From Saprospiraceae bacterium (GTDB taxonomy: Bacteria; Bacteroidota; Bacteroidia; Chitinophagales; Saprospiraceae): a stretch of 64,000 nt of DNA. The stretch lies in the NCBI GenBank assembly GCA_027488935.1, contig JAIYAP010000013.1:1-64000 (forward strand), in the 5' to 3' direction. The notes beneath the pieces are model-generated. The model was given only the letters and a program-made list of their open reading frames with translations, was not told the origin of the DNA and made no database searches. Below, one piece after another: positions 7,765 through 17,341 of this stretch (within the stretch, counting starts at the first letter, position 1; each line of letters opens with the position of its first letter). The position numbers and the translations under genes were made by a program.

Positions 7765-9759
7765 ATGCGGGTTTTTACCGATTTAAATACTTTACCGGTA
7801 TTTCACAATGCCGTGCTTACGATTGGGTCATTTGACGGTGTGCATACCGGCCATCAGTTTATTTTGCACCAACTTAAGGATTTGGCCACACAATGTGGGG
7901 GCGAGAGCGTGGTCATCACCTTCGATCCGCACCCCCGTACCGTGTTGAAACCAGATGATGCTGATTTTAAACTGATTACCTCTACCCAGGAAAAAATTGC
8001 CTTGCTCGAATCGATGGGCATCGACCATGTGGTGGTGGTGCCGTTTTCGCTTGAATTTGCCCGACAGTCGGCTCAAGCATATGTGGAGCAGTTTTTGCTT
8101 GAAAAGTTTCGGCCACATTCGATTGTTATTGGGTACGACCATCGTTTTGGCAACCAACGGGAAGGCGGGATCGCTTTTTTGCGGCAATATGAGGCAGCAG
8201 GCCATTTTCATTTGATCGAAATTCCGGCCCAGGAAGTGGATGCGATGGCGGTCAGTTCGACCAAAATACGGAAGGCGCTGGAAACGTCCGACATCAAATT
8301 GGCCAATAAATTGCTAGGACATAACTTTACCTTAAGTGGCAAGGTGGTGCAGGGCAATCAAATTGGCCGAACCATCGGGTTTCCCACGGCCAATATTGCG
8401 GTGGATACACCCCATAAACTGATTTTGCCGGAAGGGATTTACGCCGCGCAGGTACAGGTGCAAGACAAAACGTTGGATGCCATGTTGTACCTTGGTCAGC
8501 GGCCTTCGGTGGAAAGCGACGGTTCGAAGGTGGTTGAAGTGAATTTGATCGATTTTGAGGGCGATTTGTATGGCCAATATTTGTCGGTTGCCGTACTCGA
8601 TTTTATTCGACCGGATCAAAAGTTCGACAGCCTGGCGGCCTTGCAAGCACAAATTGGTTTGGATAAAATCGCTATTTTACATACACTTAAAAAGAAAAAT
8701 CCGGTGCAAGTACAAGGGAAAACCGACTTGGCGATTGTGATTCTGAATTATAATACCCGAAAACACCTGGCAACGTACTTGCCCTCGGTCATACAACACA
8801 GTGCCGGGCATCGGATTATTCTGGTAGACAATGGCTCGCCCGACGATTCGGTTGCCTATGTACGCGCGCATTTTCCGGATATTGAAATACTGGATTTGAA
8901 GGTAAATTACGGTTTTGCAGAGGGCTACAACCAGGCCTTGAAACAAATCAAAGCCGATTATTACCTGATTTTAAATTCGGATGTAGAAGTTACTGAAAAC
9001 TGGATTGACCCGGTTTTGGAAGCCATGGAGCGCGATCCGACGATTGGCATTGCCCAACCCAAAATTATTACCTGGGCCGATAAAACACGCTTTGAATATG
9101 CCGGCGCGAGCGGCGGCTGGATCGATAACCTGGGTTACCCATTTTGTCGTGGCCGCATTTTTAACCACCTGGAAGCCGACCAAGGTCAATACGATACGCC
9201 ACAGGCTTGTTTTTGGGCCTCGGGCGCTGCTTTTTTTATTCGCGCATCGTTATACCATCGTTTTGGGGGCTTTGACGGCGATTATTTTGCACACAACGAA
9301 GAAATTGACCTTTGCTGGCGCTTAAAGCGGGCGGGCTATAGTGTATGGTGTATTCCGCAATCGGTGGTGTATCATTTGGGCGGCGGCACCTTGGAGTATG
9401 AAAGTCCGCGCAAGGTGTTTTTAAATTTCCGCAACAGCCTGTTTTCCCTGCTTAAAAATGAAACCGTGCCTCGGCTGTTGGTTTTAATTCCGGCGCGCCT
9501 GATTTTGGATGGGGTTGCGGCATTTCGATTTGCCGTGAAGGGACAGTTTAACGCCATTGGCGCCATTTTGCGTGCCCATGGGTCGTTTTACAGCAATTTT
9601 CAGGCTACGTTGGTCAAAAGACGGATCAACAACGATTTAGTCGCACAGTTTCGCATCGGCCCCGCCAACCACGATGGCATTTATCGGGGCAGTATTGTAT
9701 TTCGGCATTATGTAGGTCGGGTAAAGGAGTTTAAGGTGCTTATGCGTTCAAAAATGTAA
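7765..9759 (+). CDS. ribF: RibF (riboflavin kinase/FAD synthetase) fused to a GT2 glycosyltransferase
   Basis: One uninterrupted frame of 664 residues carries two complete enzymes. Residues 1-310 are bifunctional RibF, making FMN and then FAD: GSFDGVHTGH (about 21-30) and SSTKIRKAL (about 164-172) belong to the FAD synthetase half, IGFPTANI (about 204-211) and LPEGIYAA to the riboflavin kinase half. After a ten-residue lysine-rich linker, residues 322-664 are a family 2 glycosyltransferase: LAIVILNYN, ILVDNGSPDDS, NSDVEV as the DxD-like metal site, and FDGDYFAHNEEIDLCWRL. There is no ATG at the junction; a GTG at 8704 could start a separate GT2 product. The combination makes no metabolic sense by itself and may be a fusion of neighbours after loss of a stop codon. 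Confidence 0.88.
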   Translation: MRVFTDLNTLPVFHNAVLTIGSFDGVHTGHQFILHQLKDLATQCGGESVVITFDPHPRTVLKPDDADFKLITSTQEKIALLESMGIDHVVVVPFSLEFARQSAQAYVEQFLLEKFRPHSIVIGYDHRFGNQREGGIAFLRQYEAAGHFHLIEIPAQEVDAMAVSSTKIRKALETSDIKLANKLLGHNFTLSGKVVQGNQIGRTIGFPTANIAVDTPHKLILPEGIYAAQVQVQDKTLDAMLYLGQRPSVESDGSKVVEVNLIDFEGDLYGQYLSVAVLDFIRPDQKFDSLAALQAQIGLDKIAILHTLKKKNPVQVQGKTDLAIVILNYNTRKHLATYLPSVIQHSAGHRIILVDNGSPDDSVAYVRAHFPDIEILDLKVNYGFAEGYNQALKQIKADYYLILNSDVEVTENWIDPVLEAMERDPTIGIAQPKIITWADKTRFEYAGASGGWIDNLGYPFCRGRIFNHLEADQGQYDTPQACFWASGAAFFIRASLYHRFGGFDGDYFAHNEEIDLCWRLKRAGYSVWCIPQSVVYHLGGGTLEYESPRKVFLNFRNSLFSLLKNETVPRLLVLIPARLILDGVAAFRFAVKGQFNAIGAILRAHGSFYSNFQATLVKRRINNDLVAQFRIGPANHDGIYRGSIVFRHYVGRVKEFKVLMRSKM

Positions 9760-9783
9760 TATCTCCAGCCTGCAGCCCGTATC

Positions 9784-10524
9784 ATGGAACCATCTTTTTA
9801 TGCCTTGTTGCTGCTCTTGGGTGTGGTTGCTACCCTGTATGCCTCGGTGGGGCATGGCGGCGGTTCGAGTTACCTGGCCTTGTTTGTATTGTTTAACCTG
9901 GCCCCGGATGTAATACGCCCAAGCGCCCTTACCCTCAATATTGTTGTTTCGGGCATTGCGGCGGCACAGTATTATCGGGCTGGACAATGGCATCCGCGGC
10001 TCTTGTTGCCTTTTTTGGCGGGTTCTATTCCGGCTGCCTTTTTGGGTGGCGCCTTGCATTTAAACCCTGTACTTTATAAACAATGTCTGGGTGTCTTTTT
10101 ATTGCTCGCTGCGTTGCGTTTGTTCCTTGTTTTGCCCAATAAAGACGGTTCCACGAAGCCTCCTGCTTTTCCTTTGGCATTGGCGGTTGGCGTATTGTTG
10201 GGTTTTCTTTCGGGTATTTTAGGCATTGGCGGGGGGATTATCTTGAGTCCGCTCATCATTTTAGCCGCTTGGGGTGCGCCTAAAGCGGCGGCATCGAGTG
10301 CGGCGTTTTTCATTTTATTCAATTCTATTTCGGGTTTGGCTGCGCAATTTTGGAAGGCTGGTGCGCCTCCTGTGCTCGATCCGCATATCCTTCCCATGGC
10401 CGGTGTGGTGCTGGTCGGCGCAGTGGCAGGCAGTTATTGGGGGAGTAAGGTGGTATCGGTTACGGTGTTGAACCGGGTGTTGGGGGTGGTTACTTTGGTG
10501 GCGGGACTGAAATTGTTGGGGTAG
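9784..10524 (+). CDS. TauE/SafE family sulfite/organosulfur exporter
   Basis: A 246-residue inner-membrane protein with about eight hydrophobic segments and two repeat-related halves, each with the family's glycine-rich signature: GHGGGSSYLALF near the start and GFLSGILGIGGGIILSPL in the middle. TauE/SafE proteins export sulfite, sulfoacetate or related anions; substrate here is unknown. It follows the RibF-GT2 gene by 24 bp and could be co-transcribed, with no functional link apparent. Confidence 0.87.
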   Translation: MEPSFYALLLLLGVVATLYASVGHGGGSSYLALFVLFNLAPDVIRPSALTLNIVVSGIAAAQYYRAGQWHPRLLLPFLAGSIPAAFLGGALHLNPVLYKQCLGVFLLLAALRLFLVLPNKDGSTKPPAFPLALAVGVLLGFLSGILGIGGGIILSPLIILAAWGAPKAAASSAAFFILFNSISGLAAQFWKAGAPPVLDPHILPMAGVVLVGAVAGSYWGSKVVSVTVLNRVLGVVTLVAGLKLLG

Positions 10525-10528
10525 GGGG

Positions 10529-10552
10529 TACAAAGATGACGTCCCGCTGGGA
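10529..10552. repeat. Short palindromic element (TACAAAGAT type), copy 2
   Basis: tacaaagat (10529-10537) followed by TCCC-GCT-GGGA (10542-10552), matching the layout of the element at 2658-2690 including the GCT loop. The stem is weaker than in copy 1. It lies just after the stop codon of the TauE gene. Confidence 0.35.
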
Positions 10553-10649
10553 GGTTGTGGTTATGTGCTTGACCCAATCAGGATTAACGCAAACTTAACC
10601 TCTTTGCCGCCTGATCCGTCTTTTCAACTGTTTCCTTTGTCTTTTAACA

Positions 10650-13385
10650 ATGGAACAATTCATGAAAGCACTTAGTAACCTGTTTACCCTCCCGATGCTG
10701 CTATGGGCTGCATCGCTCTTTGCCCAAAATCCTACGACCATCATGGTGCCGGCCCGCGACGCTTATTGCCGCATCGATACTGCTGGCAAAAGTGTCATTC
10801 CGAGTGGACGTTATATCACGCCCGCCGGACAGGTTACGCGGATTGCGCGTGCGGCCTTCGGTTTGGATATTTCCCCCGACCAAAAACAAGCGCTGGTTTT
10901 GCACAACAACGGGGTGCTTACCAAAGTTGACATGACCCGCACAGGCGTTTCTACCCAAATGCCTGCTGCTCAAGAGATTGTGCGCCTGGCAAAAGCCCAA
11001 AAACGCTTTAATAATTCGACTTACCTCGGCGTGGCGTATGCTGCGGATAATTACACCGTGTACCTCAGTGGTGGCGACGATGGCTCTATTGCGGTGTGGG
11101 ATACCCGCTCGATGCGGAAAATTGACAGTATTTCATTAAATGGAATGTGTGAAGGCAAAAAATATGAAGATTCTTTCACCTCCGATTTGACGTTGGACCA
11201 CACGAAAAATCAATTGCTCGCACTAGACCGCGCCAATTTTCGCCTGGTGAAAATCGACCTGGCTACCCGAAAATTATTGGCTTCTATTCCGGCTGGCCGT
11301 ATTCCTTTCGGCATACGCATCACCCCCGATGGCAAAAAAGCGCTGATCGCCAACGTTGGTTTGTACGAATACCCCTTGGTGCCTGGCGTAACCCCTACCA
11401 ATAAAGACAGCATGATGCTGAAATTTCCGGTGTATGGCATCCCTTCCAAAGAAGCAGAAGAGGGCGTGCGGTTGCCCGATGGACGGTTTATCCCTGGCTT
11501 GGGTTCTGCCCTGGCAGATGAGGCCATGAGCGTATGGGTGGTTGATCTGGAAAAGAATAAAGTGGTTAAAAAACTGAAAACGGGCTACCAAATCGGCGAA
11601 AAAGTAGAAGAAACTGAAATTGTGGGCGGCGCCAGTCCCAACTCGATTGCGGTAGGCAGCCGGTTCGCGTATGTTTCAAACGCAACCAACGACCTGATTA
11701 CGGTGGTTGATACCAGGAAAAACAAAATCAAAAAGAACATTCCACTGACGGTCGACCCGCGTTTCGATCATTTTCGGGGCATTACGCCGTTCGGTTTGTG
11801 TTTGTCGAAAGACGAATCTACGCTTTATGTGGCTTGTCTGGGCTTTAATGCCGTGGCCGTGGTCGATACCAAATTGGGCAAGGTAAAAGGGTATATTCCA
11901 ACTGGTTGGGGCCCAACACGGGTGATGCTGACCAACAACGACCAACAATTGGTGATCTTGAGCGCGCGCGGGTATGGCGCCGGACCCAACGGCGGAAAAG
12001 GCTTTGTCGCACCCCCACAGGGCACCTATATTGGTGATATTCAATTGGGTACGTTTCAATTGGTCAACGTGCCGGATGCTGCACAACTGGCCATGTACAC
12101 CAAGCAGGTGATCGATAATACGTTCGAAACATTGCCGGTAATCGATACGGACAAAAATCCTTGTCCGCCCGTCGCTGGATTGCGCAAGAGTCCGATCAAG
12201 CACATTGTGTACATCACCAAAGAAAACCGCTCCTTCGACGAAGTATTTGGCCAGATAAAAGGTGCAAACGGCGATCCGAGTATCGCGCGTTTTGGTTTGG
12301 ATGTGGATGTAATCACAAAAAAGGACACCCTGCACCACGTGGATGTGATGCCCAATCATATTAAAATCGCCACGCAATGGGCGGTTTCTGATAACTTTTA
12401 CTGCGATTCGGATGCAAGCATCCACGGCCACCACTGGCTGGCGGGTACCATGCCGAACGAATATGTGGAGGCCAACTATCCGGCGGAAGGAAGTTTTAAC
12501 CCGTTTTCAAAAGCACCCGGACGCCGCATGCCACTCACCATTGGTGGTGTCGACCCGGAAGATTACAACGAAATCGGTGGTTTGTGGGACAATTTGGCCC
12601 GGCACAACATTTCCTATTGCTCTTTTGCACAAAGCAATGAATTTGCGGCGGCTTATGAGGAGTGGAATGATACCCTCATTGGCACGGCACACGCGGTTCC
12701 ATGGCCAATACCAAAGACGTTGCTCGACCATACTTGCCGCGATTATGCAGGATTTAACATGAATATTCCCGACCAATTCCGGGTAATCCAATTTGAACGG
12801 GAGTTAAAAAAACGCTGGTTGTCGGGCGCTGAGTCTTTCCCGCAGTTTATTTCCATGCAATTGCCCAACGACCACGGTGCGGGCATTCGTCCCGATGATG
12901 GATACAACGTGGAGCATTCGTTTATGGCCGATAATGACCTGGCCCTGGGCCGTATCCTCGAATTGTTGAGCCAGTCGCCCTGGTGGGATAGTATGCTGGT
13001 AATCGTCACGGAAGATGATCCGCAGGGTGGGGAAGACCACGTAGATGCGCACCGCAGTGTGTTGCTGATGGCGGGTCCTTACGTGAAAAACGGCTATGTT
13101 TCGCACCGCCACGCCAATTTTGGGTCTATTTTGCGCACCATATATACCATTCTGGATATTCCACCAGTCAATCAATACGATGCAACGGCCACCTTATTGA
13201 GTGACTTTTTTGTAGCACAGCCGCACAAAATGGCTTATTTGGCCAAGCCACATGATGCCCGTATTTTCAATCCGCAATTGTCCTTAAAAAAATACCAGCG
13301 CAATTTCAACTGGCGCTCGGTCGATCAAGGCCTGAAAATGGATGATGAGCGCGATATGCGTTTGCAGTTTTATGGACGGAACTAA
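10650..13385 (+). CDS. Secreted YncE-like beta-propeller fused to a phosphoesterase domain
   Basis: A 911-residue exported protein. A signal peptide (FTLPMLLWAASLFAQ) is followed by a seven-bladed-type propeller of YVTN/YncE style repeats (about 60-500: SIAVGSRFAYVSNATNDLIT, LSKDESTLYVACLGFNAVAV). From about 510 comes a phosphoesterase/acid-phosphatase-like domain with HIVYITKENRSFDEVFGQI, NFYCDSDASIHGHHW, LPNDHGAG, and VTEDDPQGGEDHVDAHRS, the metal- and phosphate-binding signatures of the phospholipase C/AcpA group. Phosphate release from organic phosphates in periplasm or outside is the likely role. A second ATG four codons in (10662) gives a more standard signal peptide. It ends 4 bp inside the convergent lipoprotein gene. 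Confidence 0.87.
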   Translation: MEQFMKALSNLFTLPMLLWAASLFAQNPTTIMVPARDAYCRIDTAGKSVIPSGRYITPAGQVTRIARAAFGLDISPDQKQALVLHNNGVLTKVDMTRTGVSTQMPAAQEIVRLAKAQKRFNNSTYLGVAYAADNYTVYLSGGDDGSIAVWDTRSMRKIDSISLNGMCEGKKYEDSFTSDLTLDHTKNQLLALDRANFRLVKIDLATRKLLASIPAGRIPFGIRITPDGKKALIANVGLYEYPLVPGVTPTNKDSMMLKFPVYGIPSKEAEEGVRLPDGRFIPGLGSALADEAMSVWVVDLEKNKVVKKLKTGYQIGEKVEETEIVGGASPNSIAVGSRFAYVSNATNDLITVVDTRKNKIKKNIPLTVDPRFDHFRGITPFGLCLSKDESTLYVACLGFNAVAVVDTKLGKVKGYIPTGWGPTRVMLTNNDQQLVILSARGYGAGPNGGKGFVAPPQGTYIGDIQLGTFQLVNVPDAAQLAMYTKQVIDNTFETLPVIDTDKNPCPPVAGLRKSPIKHIVYITKENRSFDEVFGQIKGANGDPSIARFGLDVDVITKKDTLHHVDVMPNHIKIATQWAVSDNFYCDSDASIHGHHWLAGTMPNEYVEANYPAEGSFNPFSKAPGRRMPLTIGGVDPEDYNEIGGLWDNLARHNISYCSFAQSNEFAAAYEEWNDTLIGTAHAVPWPIPKTLLDHTCRDYAGFNMNIPDQFRVIQFERELKKRWLSGAESFPQFISMQLPNDHGAGIRPDDGYNVEHSFMADNDLALGRILELLSQSPWWDSMLVIVTEDDPQGGEDHVDAHRSVLLMAGPYVKNGYVSHRHANFGSILRTIYTILDIPPVNQYDATATLLSDFFVAQPHKMAYLAKPHDARIFNPQLSLKKYQRNFNWRSVDQGLKMDDERDMRLQFYGRN

Positions 13386-13840
13386 TTTTTAGTACCCAGG
13401 AGTTGATAAATCTTGGAATCAATGATATCAAAGTTGCCCGAAAAGGTCGAATCCGAAGCAAAGATTTGGCATTTCGGGCAACTTTCATTGCTTACGATCA
13501 CATCCAAATACTCGTTGTTCTGGTTGTAAAAATGCAGGCCGTATTGCGCCAGGGAGGGACAAGATTTATGGTTGATTTTATCCACCGCCTTTCCTTCAAA
13601 AACGATGGTACGAATCGCCTGAATCTTTGCACTATCCAGCGAAATCGTCTTTTTTACCTGAAAATCAGCCAAATAGCGCTGGGTACTTACCTGCTCGTTG
13701 CGCGGGGTCGCAAATTGATCCACTTCAAATACCGTGGTTTGGTTCAGGCGTTTTAAAAAATCGGGATACGCATTGGGCGTCTGATTGCAGCCCAATACAG
13801 CCGCGAAAACAGTAAAAATATACAGCGCAAGCATTTTCAT
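13382..13840 (-). CDS. Hypothetical lipoprotein downstream of the caspase-like protease
   Basis: From the ATG at 13840 this encodes 152 residues. MKMLALYIFTVFAAVLGC is a lipoprotein signal with lipobox AVLGC at residues 14-18, so membrane attachment is expected. The mature part has no family I recognise; it contains a CPKC pair near the C-terminus and one further cysteine (SCPSL), which may form disulfides. The gene starts 5 bp after the stop of the caspase-like gene and is surely in the same message, so a partnership (substrate, inhibitor or anchor of the protease) is plausible but inferred. The frame is open 21 codons upstream, inside the protease gene, and that extension is discounted. Confidence 0.7.
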   Translation of the reverse strand: MKMLALYIFTVFAAVLGCNQTPNAYPDFLKRLNQTTVFEVDQFATPRNEQVSTQRYLADFQVKKTISLDSAKIQAIRTIVFEGKAVDKINHKSCPSLAQYGLHFYNQNNEYLDVIVSNESCPKCQIFASDSTFSGNFDIIDSKIYQLLGTKN

Positions 13841-13845
13841 AGTCC

Positions 13846-15132
13846 TTATTTTTGGGTAACACCGTTGTAGTATTTGCCATTTTGCGGTGTACAATTCGGA
13901 CATGACTTGGTTTTCGCCCGGGCACTGGTAATGGTATTGTTGGTAATATCGGTCCAGTCTGCATCATCATTTCTTAAATAACTGATTTCTTCCCGCAGTG
14001 CCTGTAAAAAACTCACCGTATAAAATCCGCCATTCGCACTGTTTACCCACGAATATTCTCCCGGACTGGCCGCGCAACTCAACAGGTTGCCTTTCGATTC
14101 GATGAATAAGGTTTTTAGTTTGGAAAGGTCGTAATTGTTGTTGTTCTGCATCACCAGAAAATTATTGCTGGTTACTTGCGACAAGCCTATATCGTTGTTG
14201 CAACAATCGGCAAGGACAATATTGAGTCGAGCCCCTTTTCCGATTACCTTATTGTACATATCGGACAAGGAAATGGTCGTGTTTTCGGAAAGGCGCGTGT
14301 ACGACGAACTCCGAATATCGAGTTGCGGCCAGGTTTCTGTTTGATTGGACCACCGGAACCCATGTCCGCGATAAATACACACCACAATGTCGTTTTTGCC
14401 GGGCGTAAGGGTATTTAGGGTGTTGTACACGTTGTCTTTGGTGAAACTATTGCCATTTACCAGGTATTCTTTATAGCCAATACCCAATGCAGTTGTGATG
14501 CCCGAAAATTCGCTTTCCAGGTTTCTCTGATCTACCGCACAACCCGAACCAATGTCGCCAATCGCCGTGTTTGCAACGATCACCAAATGCAGGGTAGCGG
14601 GCTTTTCAACTGTTTTAGTCGTTATCGGAGGCGGAATTTTCTTTTCAAGGCCAAATATTTTTCGCAGCGCGAAATAGTCGCTTTCCTGCGAACGGTAAAA
14701 TTGCCGCAAATAAACATCCGTCACTTCGCCTTTTTTCAAGGGCTTAAAGGAATCGGCCATCACACCATTGTCCGGATCCTCAATGTCAAATATAACAAAG
14801 GGCGTCTCCAAAATATCGGCAAATACCAAATGATCAGGGTTGTAGCCATATTCATCTGCACCGGTAATAAACTTTGGATTGGAGCCCATCAGCACCAAAA
14901 ATTCCTCCCCGTCATCGGTCACATGTTCAGAAGTGTAATCTACATTGACCACTTTATAAACATTTTGCGTGTTGTAGGCTATCCGCATGTACATTTTACT
15001 TTCATTGAACAGCACCAACAACCCTTTGTATTCCACATCGTCTGTGGTGAATTTAATTTCATATATATCCTGTGCCTTCAACGGAACGGAAATAGCGAAC
15101 AGCAAAGCGGGAATCAAAAATCTCAAGTGCAT
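13846..15132 (-). CDS. Exported caspase-family (C14) protease
   Basis: A 428-residue protein with a signal peptide (LIPALLFAISVPLKA). Residues about 22-170 form an N-terminal region of unknown type, rich in beta strands and acidic residues. Residues about 180-385 are a caspase-like domain: LHLVIVANTAIGD as first strand, CAVDQRNLESEF, the catalytic histidine in VCIYRGHGFRW (His257), and the cysteine in NIVLADCCNND (Cys310 or 311; alignment to the usual DAC favours 311). An arginine replaces the common small residue before GHG. SCAASPGEYSW matches the family's late substrate-loop strand. A C-terminal CPNC pair follows. Bacterial caspase homologues cleave after Arg/Lys or Asp and act in signalling or cell death; here export suggests action outside the cytoplasm. 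Confidence 0.82.
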   Translation of the reverse strand: MHLRFLIPALLFAISVPLKAQDIYEIKFTTDDVEYKGLLVLFNESKMYMRIAYNTQNVYKVVNVDYTSEHVTDDGEEFLVLMGSNPKFITGADEYGYNPDHLVFADILETPFVIFDIEDPDNGVMADSFKPLKKGEVTDVYLRQFYRSQESDYFALRKIFGLEKKIPPPITTKTVEKPATLHLVIVANTAIGDIGSGCAVDQRNLESEFSGITTALGIGYKEYLVNGNSFTKDNVYNTLNTLTPGKNDIVVCIYRGHGFRWSNQTETWPQLDIRSSSYTRLSENTTISLSDMYNKVIGKGARLNIVLADCCNNDIGLSQVTSNNFLVMQNNNNYDLSKLKTLFIESKGNLLSCAASPGEYSWVNSANGGFYTVSFLQALREEISYLRNDDADWTDITNNTITSARAKTKSCPNCTPQNGKYYNGVTQK

Positions 15133-15211
15133 GGTGCTTTTTTTTATTGACTTATTGCGATGGGGAGTAGAACGATAAAAACGATCTATTTGTATTCCAG
15201 GGCATGCTTTT

Positions 15212-17332
15212 TTACATGCATAATTTTATCCCAACCCAAACAAAACGTTGTGCAGCCGGTTCAAAATAACGCCCATTGGCAGCATTGATTTGTACGTTGG
15301 CGACATATTGGGTGTTGAAGAGGTTATTTACGCCCAGATAGGGTTCAATTTTAAAATGCTTCGCCGTAATACGATAACCTGCCCGCAAATTTAGCAAAAA
15401 ATAGCCATCTGAACTGCTGGTGTTGGCGTCGTTGGCGTACACCTTTTGCTGCTGGCGCGCCTGTGCAATGAAATAAACGCCACTTTGATGAAAATAACGC
15501 AATTCTAACTGGGTATTTACCCTTGGAACACCAGGTTGTATATTGCCTTCATATTGCGTGCCGTTCACTTCATATTGTTGGTATTTAAAATAGGAAAAGG
15601 TCTGGGTATAATGCAAGGTAAGCCCGGAAAATGCAACATAATTGACCCCAATTTCCACCCCTTTCCGCAGTGTAGCCCCTGCATTTCGATAAAAAGTTCT
15701 GCCGGTCTGGCCACTAAATTGGTAAGGCACAATGTCTTGTCGGGTGTTAATTTGAAACAAGGCAAGGTCAATATACAGGGCACGTGCTGCGGACAACCCT
15801 GGCACATAACCTTTTACCCCAATTTCAACCGAACGGGCGGTTTGTGGATTTAAATCCGGGTTAAACCCTCCACTGGCATCCGGATTGTTCGATAACTCAT
15901 TCAAGGTGGGCGTTTCAAACGACGATGCATAATTGGCATATAAAGACGCCTTGGCATCAAAGGCATAATTCAGCCCCAAAATTGGATTAAATCTGTTAAA
16001 ATGCCGTGTGCCCGATTGATCTGCATCGTTCAAATACCGGTCCTGAACCCTTAGATCCAGTTGATCGTACCGCATCCCAAACGAAAACAACCACTTTTTA
16101 GCAGGATAAAATTCTTGTAAAAGGTAAATGCCCCTGCTGCGAAACCGCTCTTGTTGGTTTAAAACGACCGCATCAGGGACATAAACAGGCACATTGTTTA
16201 CTTTTTCCACTATATAGGCAGATCGGGATCGATCATCTTTTTGCGCGGCGAGTTCGAGACCTGTTTTCAACCGATAGGGTAGCGCACCCAATTTGCCTTG
16301 AAACTGATAACTCAAAAAAGCACCCTGGTAATGCCTGTTCAGTGCGCCGTAACCATTTGCCAGGATGGGTAATCTGTTCTTTAACTGCCGGTCTGTTCGA
16401 AAAACCCGCACGTCTACCTGATGGTGGACACCGATTTTTTGTGCATAGTTAATTCCAATCCGGTTTTGCGCCACGGTTTCGCCCGTTTCAAACAGCAAGT
16501 TATTGGCACCCGCCTGCCTTGGGTTTTCCGCCATTTGTTGGCTGGTAAGCGCCCCCGGATCCTGGGCTTTGGGACTGTTGCCGACATTGAGTAACAGGCT
16601 CAAGGTAATATTTGCCGTAGGCTGATAAATGGCTTTTCCATTCAAAATGGAGTTCGACATGGCACTCCAGGCGCGGTATCCCCGTGTTTTTACATGCGAT
16701 CCTGTGGCAAAATAGGTGAATTTGCCCAGTTTTTGCCCAATTTTCAATTGATAGCGCTGAAAACCATACCCGCCCGCCGCTATTTGCGCCTCCAACAAGG
16801 GTTTTTTGGTCGTAGGGGTTTCGGTTTGCAAGTAAATGACCCCACCCGAAGCATTTCCATAAATTCCAGAAGCCGCCCCGCGCAACACTTCCATCTTGGA
16901 TAAGGCACCCATGTCCAGGTTGTCCACATCCACCTGGCCATCGGGGGTGCCTTCGGGCAATCCGTCGGTAAATACCCGAATACCCCGAATGCCAAAAGCA
17001 GCGCGCGCGCCAAAACCCCGAATCGAAATACGCAAATCCTGGGTGAAATTGTCGGGATTCATCGCAAAAACACCCGGCACTGCCCCCAAGACTTCGTACA
17101 TCGATAATTGCTGGGTACCATCCTGCAGGCGGGATTTGTCCAAAATACTGATGGCCAATACAGAACGCACATTGGTCGTGGACAAACTGCTCGCACTGAT
17201 CTCAATGGGTTTGTGTAAAATATCCCATTGCGGATTAGCAGGTGAAAGACTGTCTGCCACGGGCGTATTTTGGCTTGTTAAAGTGCAAGTCGAGCCCAGC
17301 AAAACACAAAGAGTAAGGGTAAATGTGCGCAT
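15212..17332 (-). CDS. TonB-dependent receptor, PqqU/YncD-like
   Basis: A 706-residue outer-membrane receptor. A signal peptide is followed by a plug domain (about 50-170) with LRISIRGFGARAAFGIRGIR, VFTDGLPEGTPDGQ, and VLRGAASGIYGNASGGVIYL, then a barrel ending in the terminal aromatic strand RFVWVGIKLCM. The RGFGARAAFG...DG.P...PDGQ pattern and the internal AQDPGALTSQQMAENPRQAG stretch are strongly reminiscent of E. coli YncD/PqqU, the receptor for pyrroloquinoline quinone. It lies 9 bp after a PQQ-dependent dehydrogenase gene, which supports PQQ as the ligand. Energy would come from TonB-ExbBD elsewhere. Assignment to PQQ is inference. Confidence 0.85.
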   Translation of the reverse strand: MRTFTLTLCVLLGSTCTLTSQNTPVADSLSPANPQWDILHKPIEISASSLSTTNVRSVLAISILDKSRLQDGTQQLSMYEVLGAVPGVFAMNPDNFTQDLRISIRGFGARAAFGIRGIRVFTDGLPEGTPDGQVDVDNLDMGALSKMEVLRGAASGIYGNASGGVIYLQTETPTTKKPLLEAQIAAGGYGFQRYQLKIGQKLGKFTYFATGSHVKTRGYRAWSAMSNSILNGKAIYQPTANITLSLLLNVGNSPKAQDPGALTSQQMAENPRQAGANNLLFETGETVAQNRIGINYAQKIGVHHQVDVRVFRTDRQLKNRLPILANGYGALNRHYQGAFLSYQFQGKLGALPYRLKTGLELAAQKDDRSRSAYIVEKVNNVPVYVPDAVVLNQQERFRSRGIYLLQEFYPAKKWLFSFGMRYDQLDLRVQDRYLNDADQSGTRHFNRFNPILGLNYAFDAKASLYANYASSFETPTLNELSNNPDASGGFNPDLNPQTARSVEIGVKGYVPGLSAARALYIDLALFQINTRQDIVPYQFSGQTGRTFYRNAGATLRKGVEIGVNYVAFSGLTLHYTQTFSYFKYQQYEVNGTQYEGNIQPGVPRVNTQLELRYFHQSGVYFIAQARQQQKVYANDANTSSSDGYFLLNLRAGYRITAKHFKIEPYLGVNNLFNTQYVANVQINAANGRYFEPAAQRFVWVGIKLCM

Positions 17333-17341
17333 ATTTATAAA

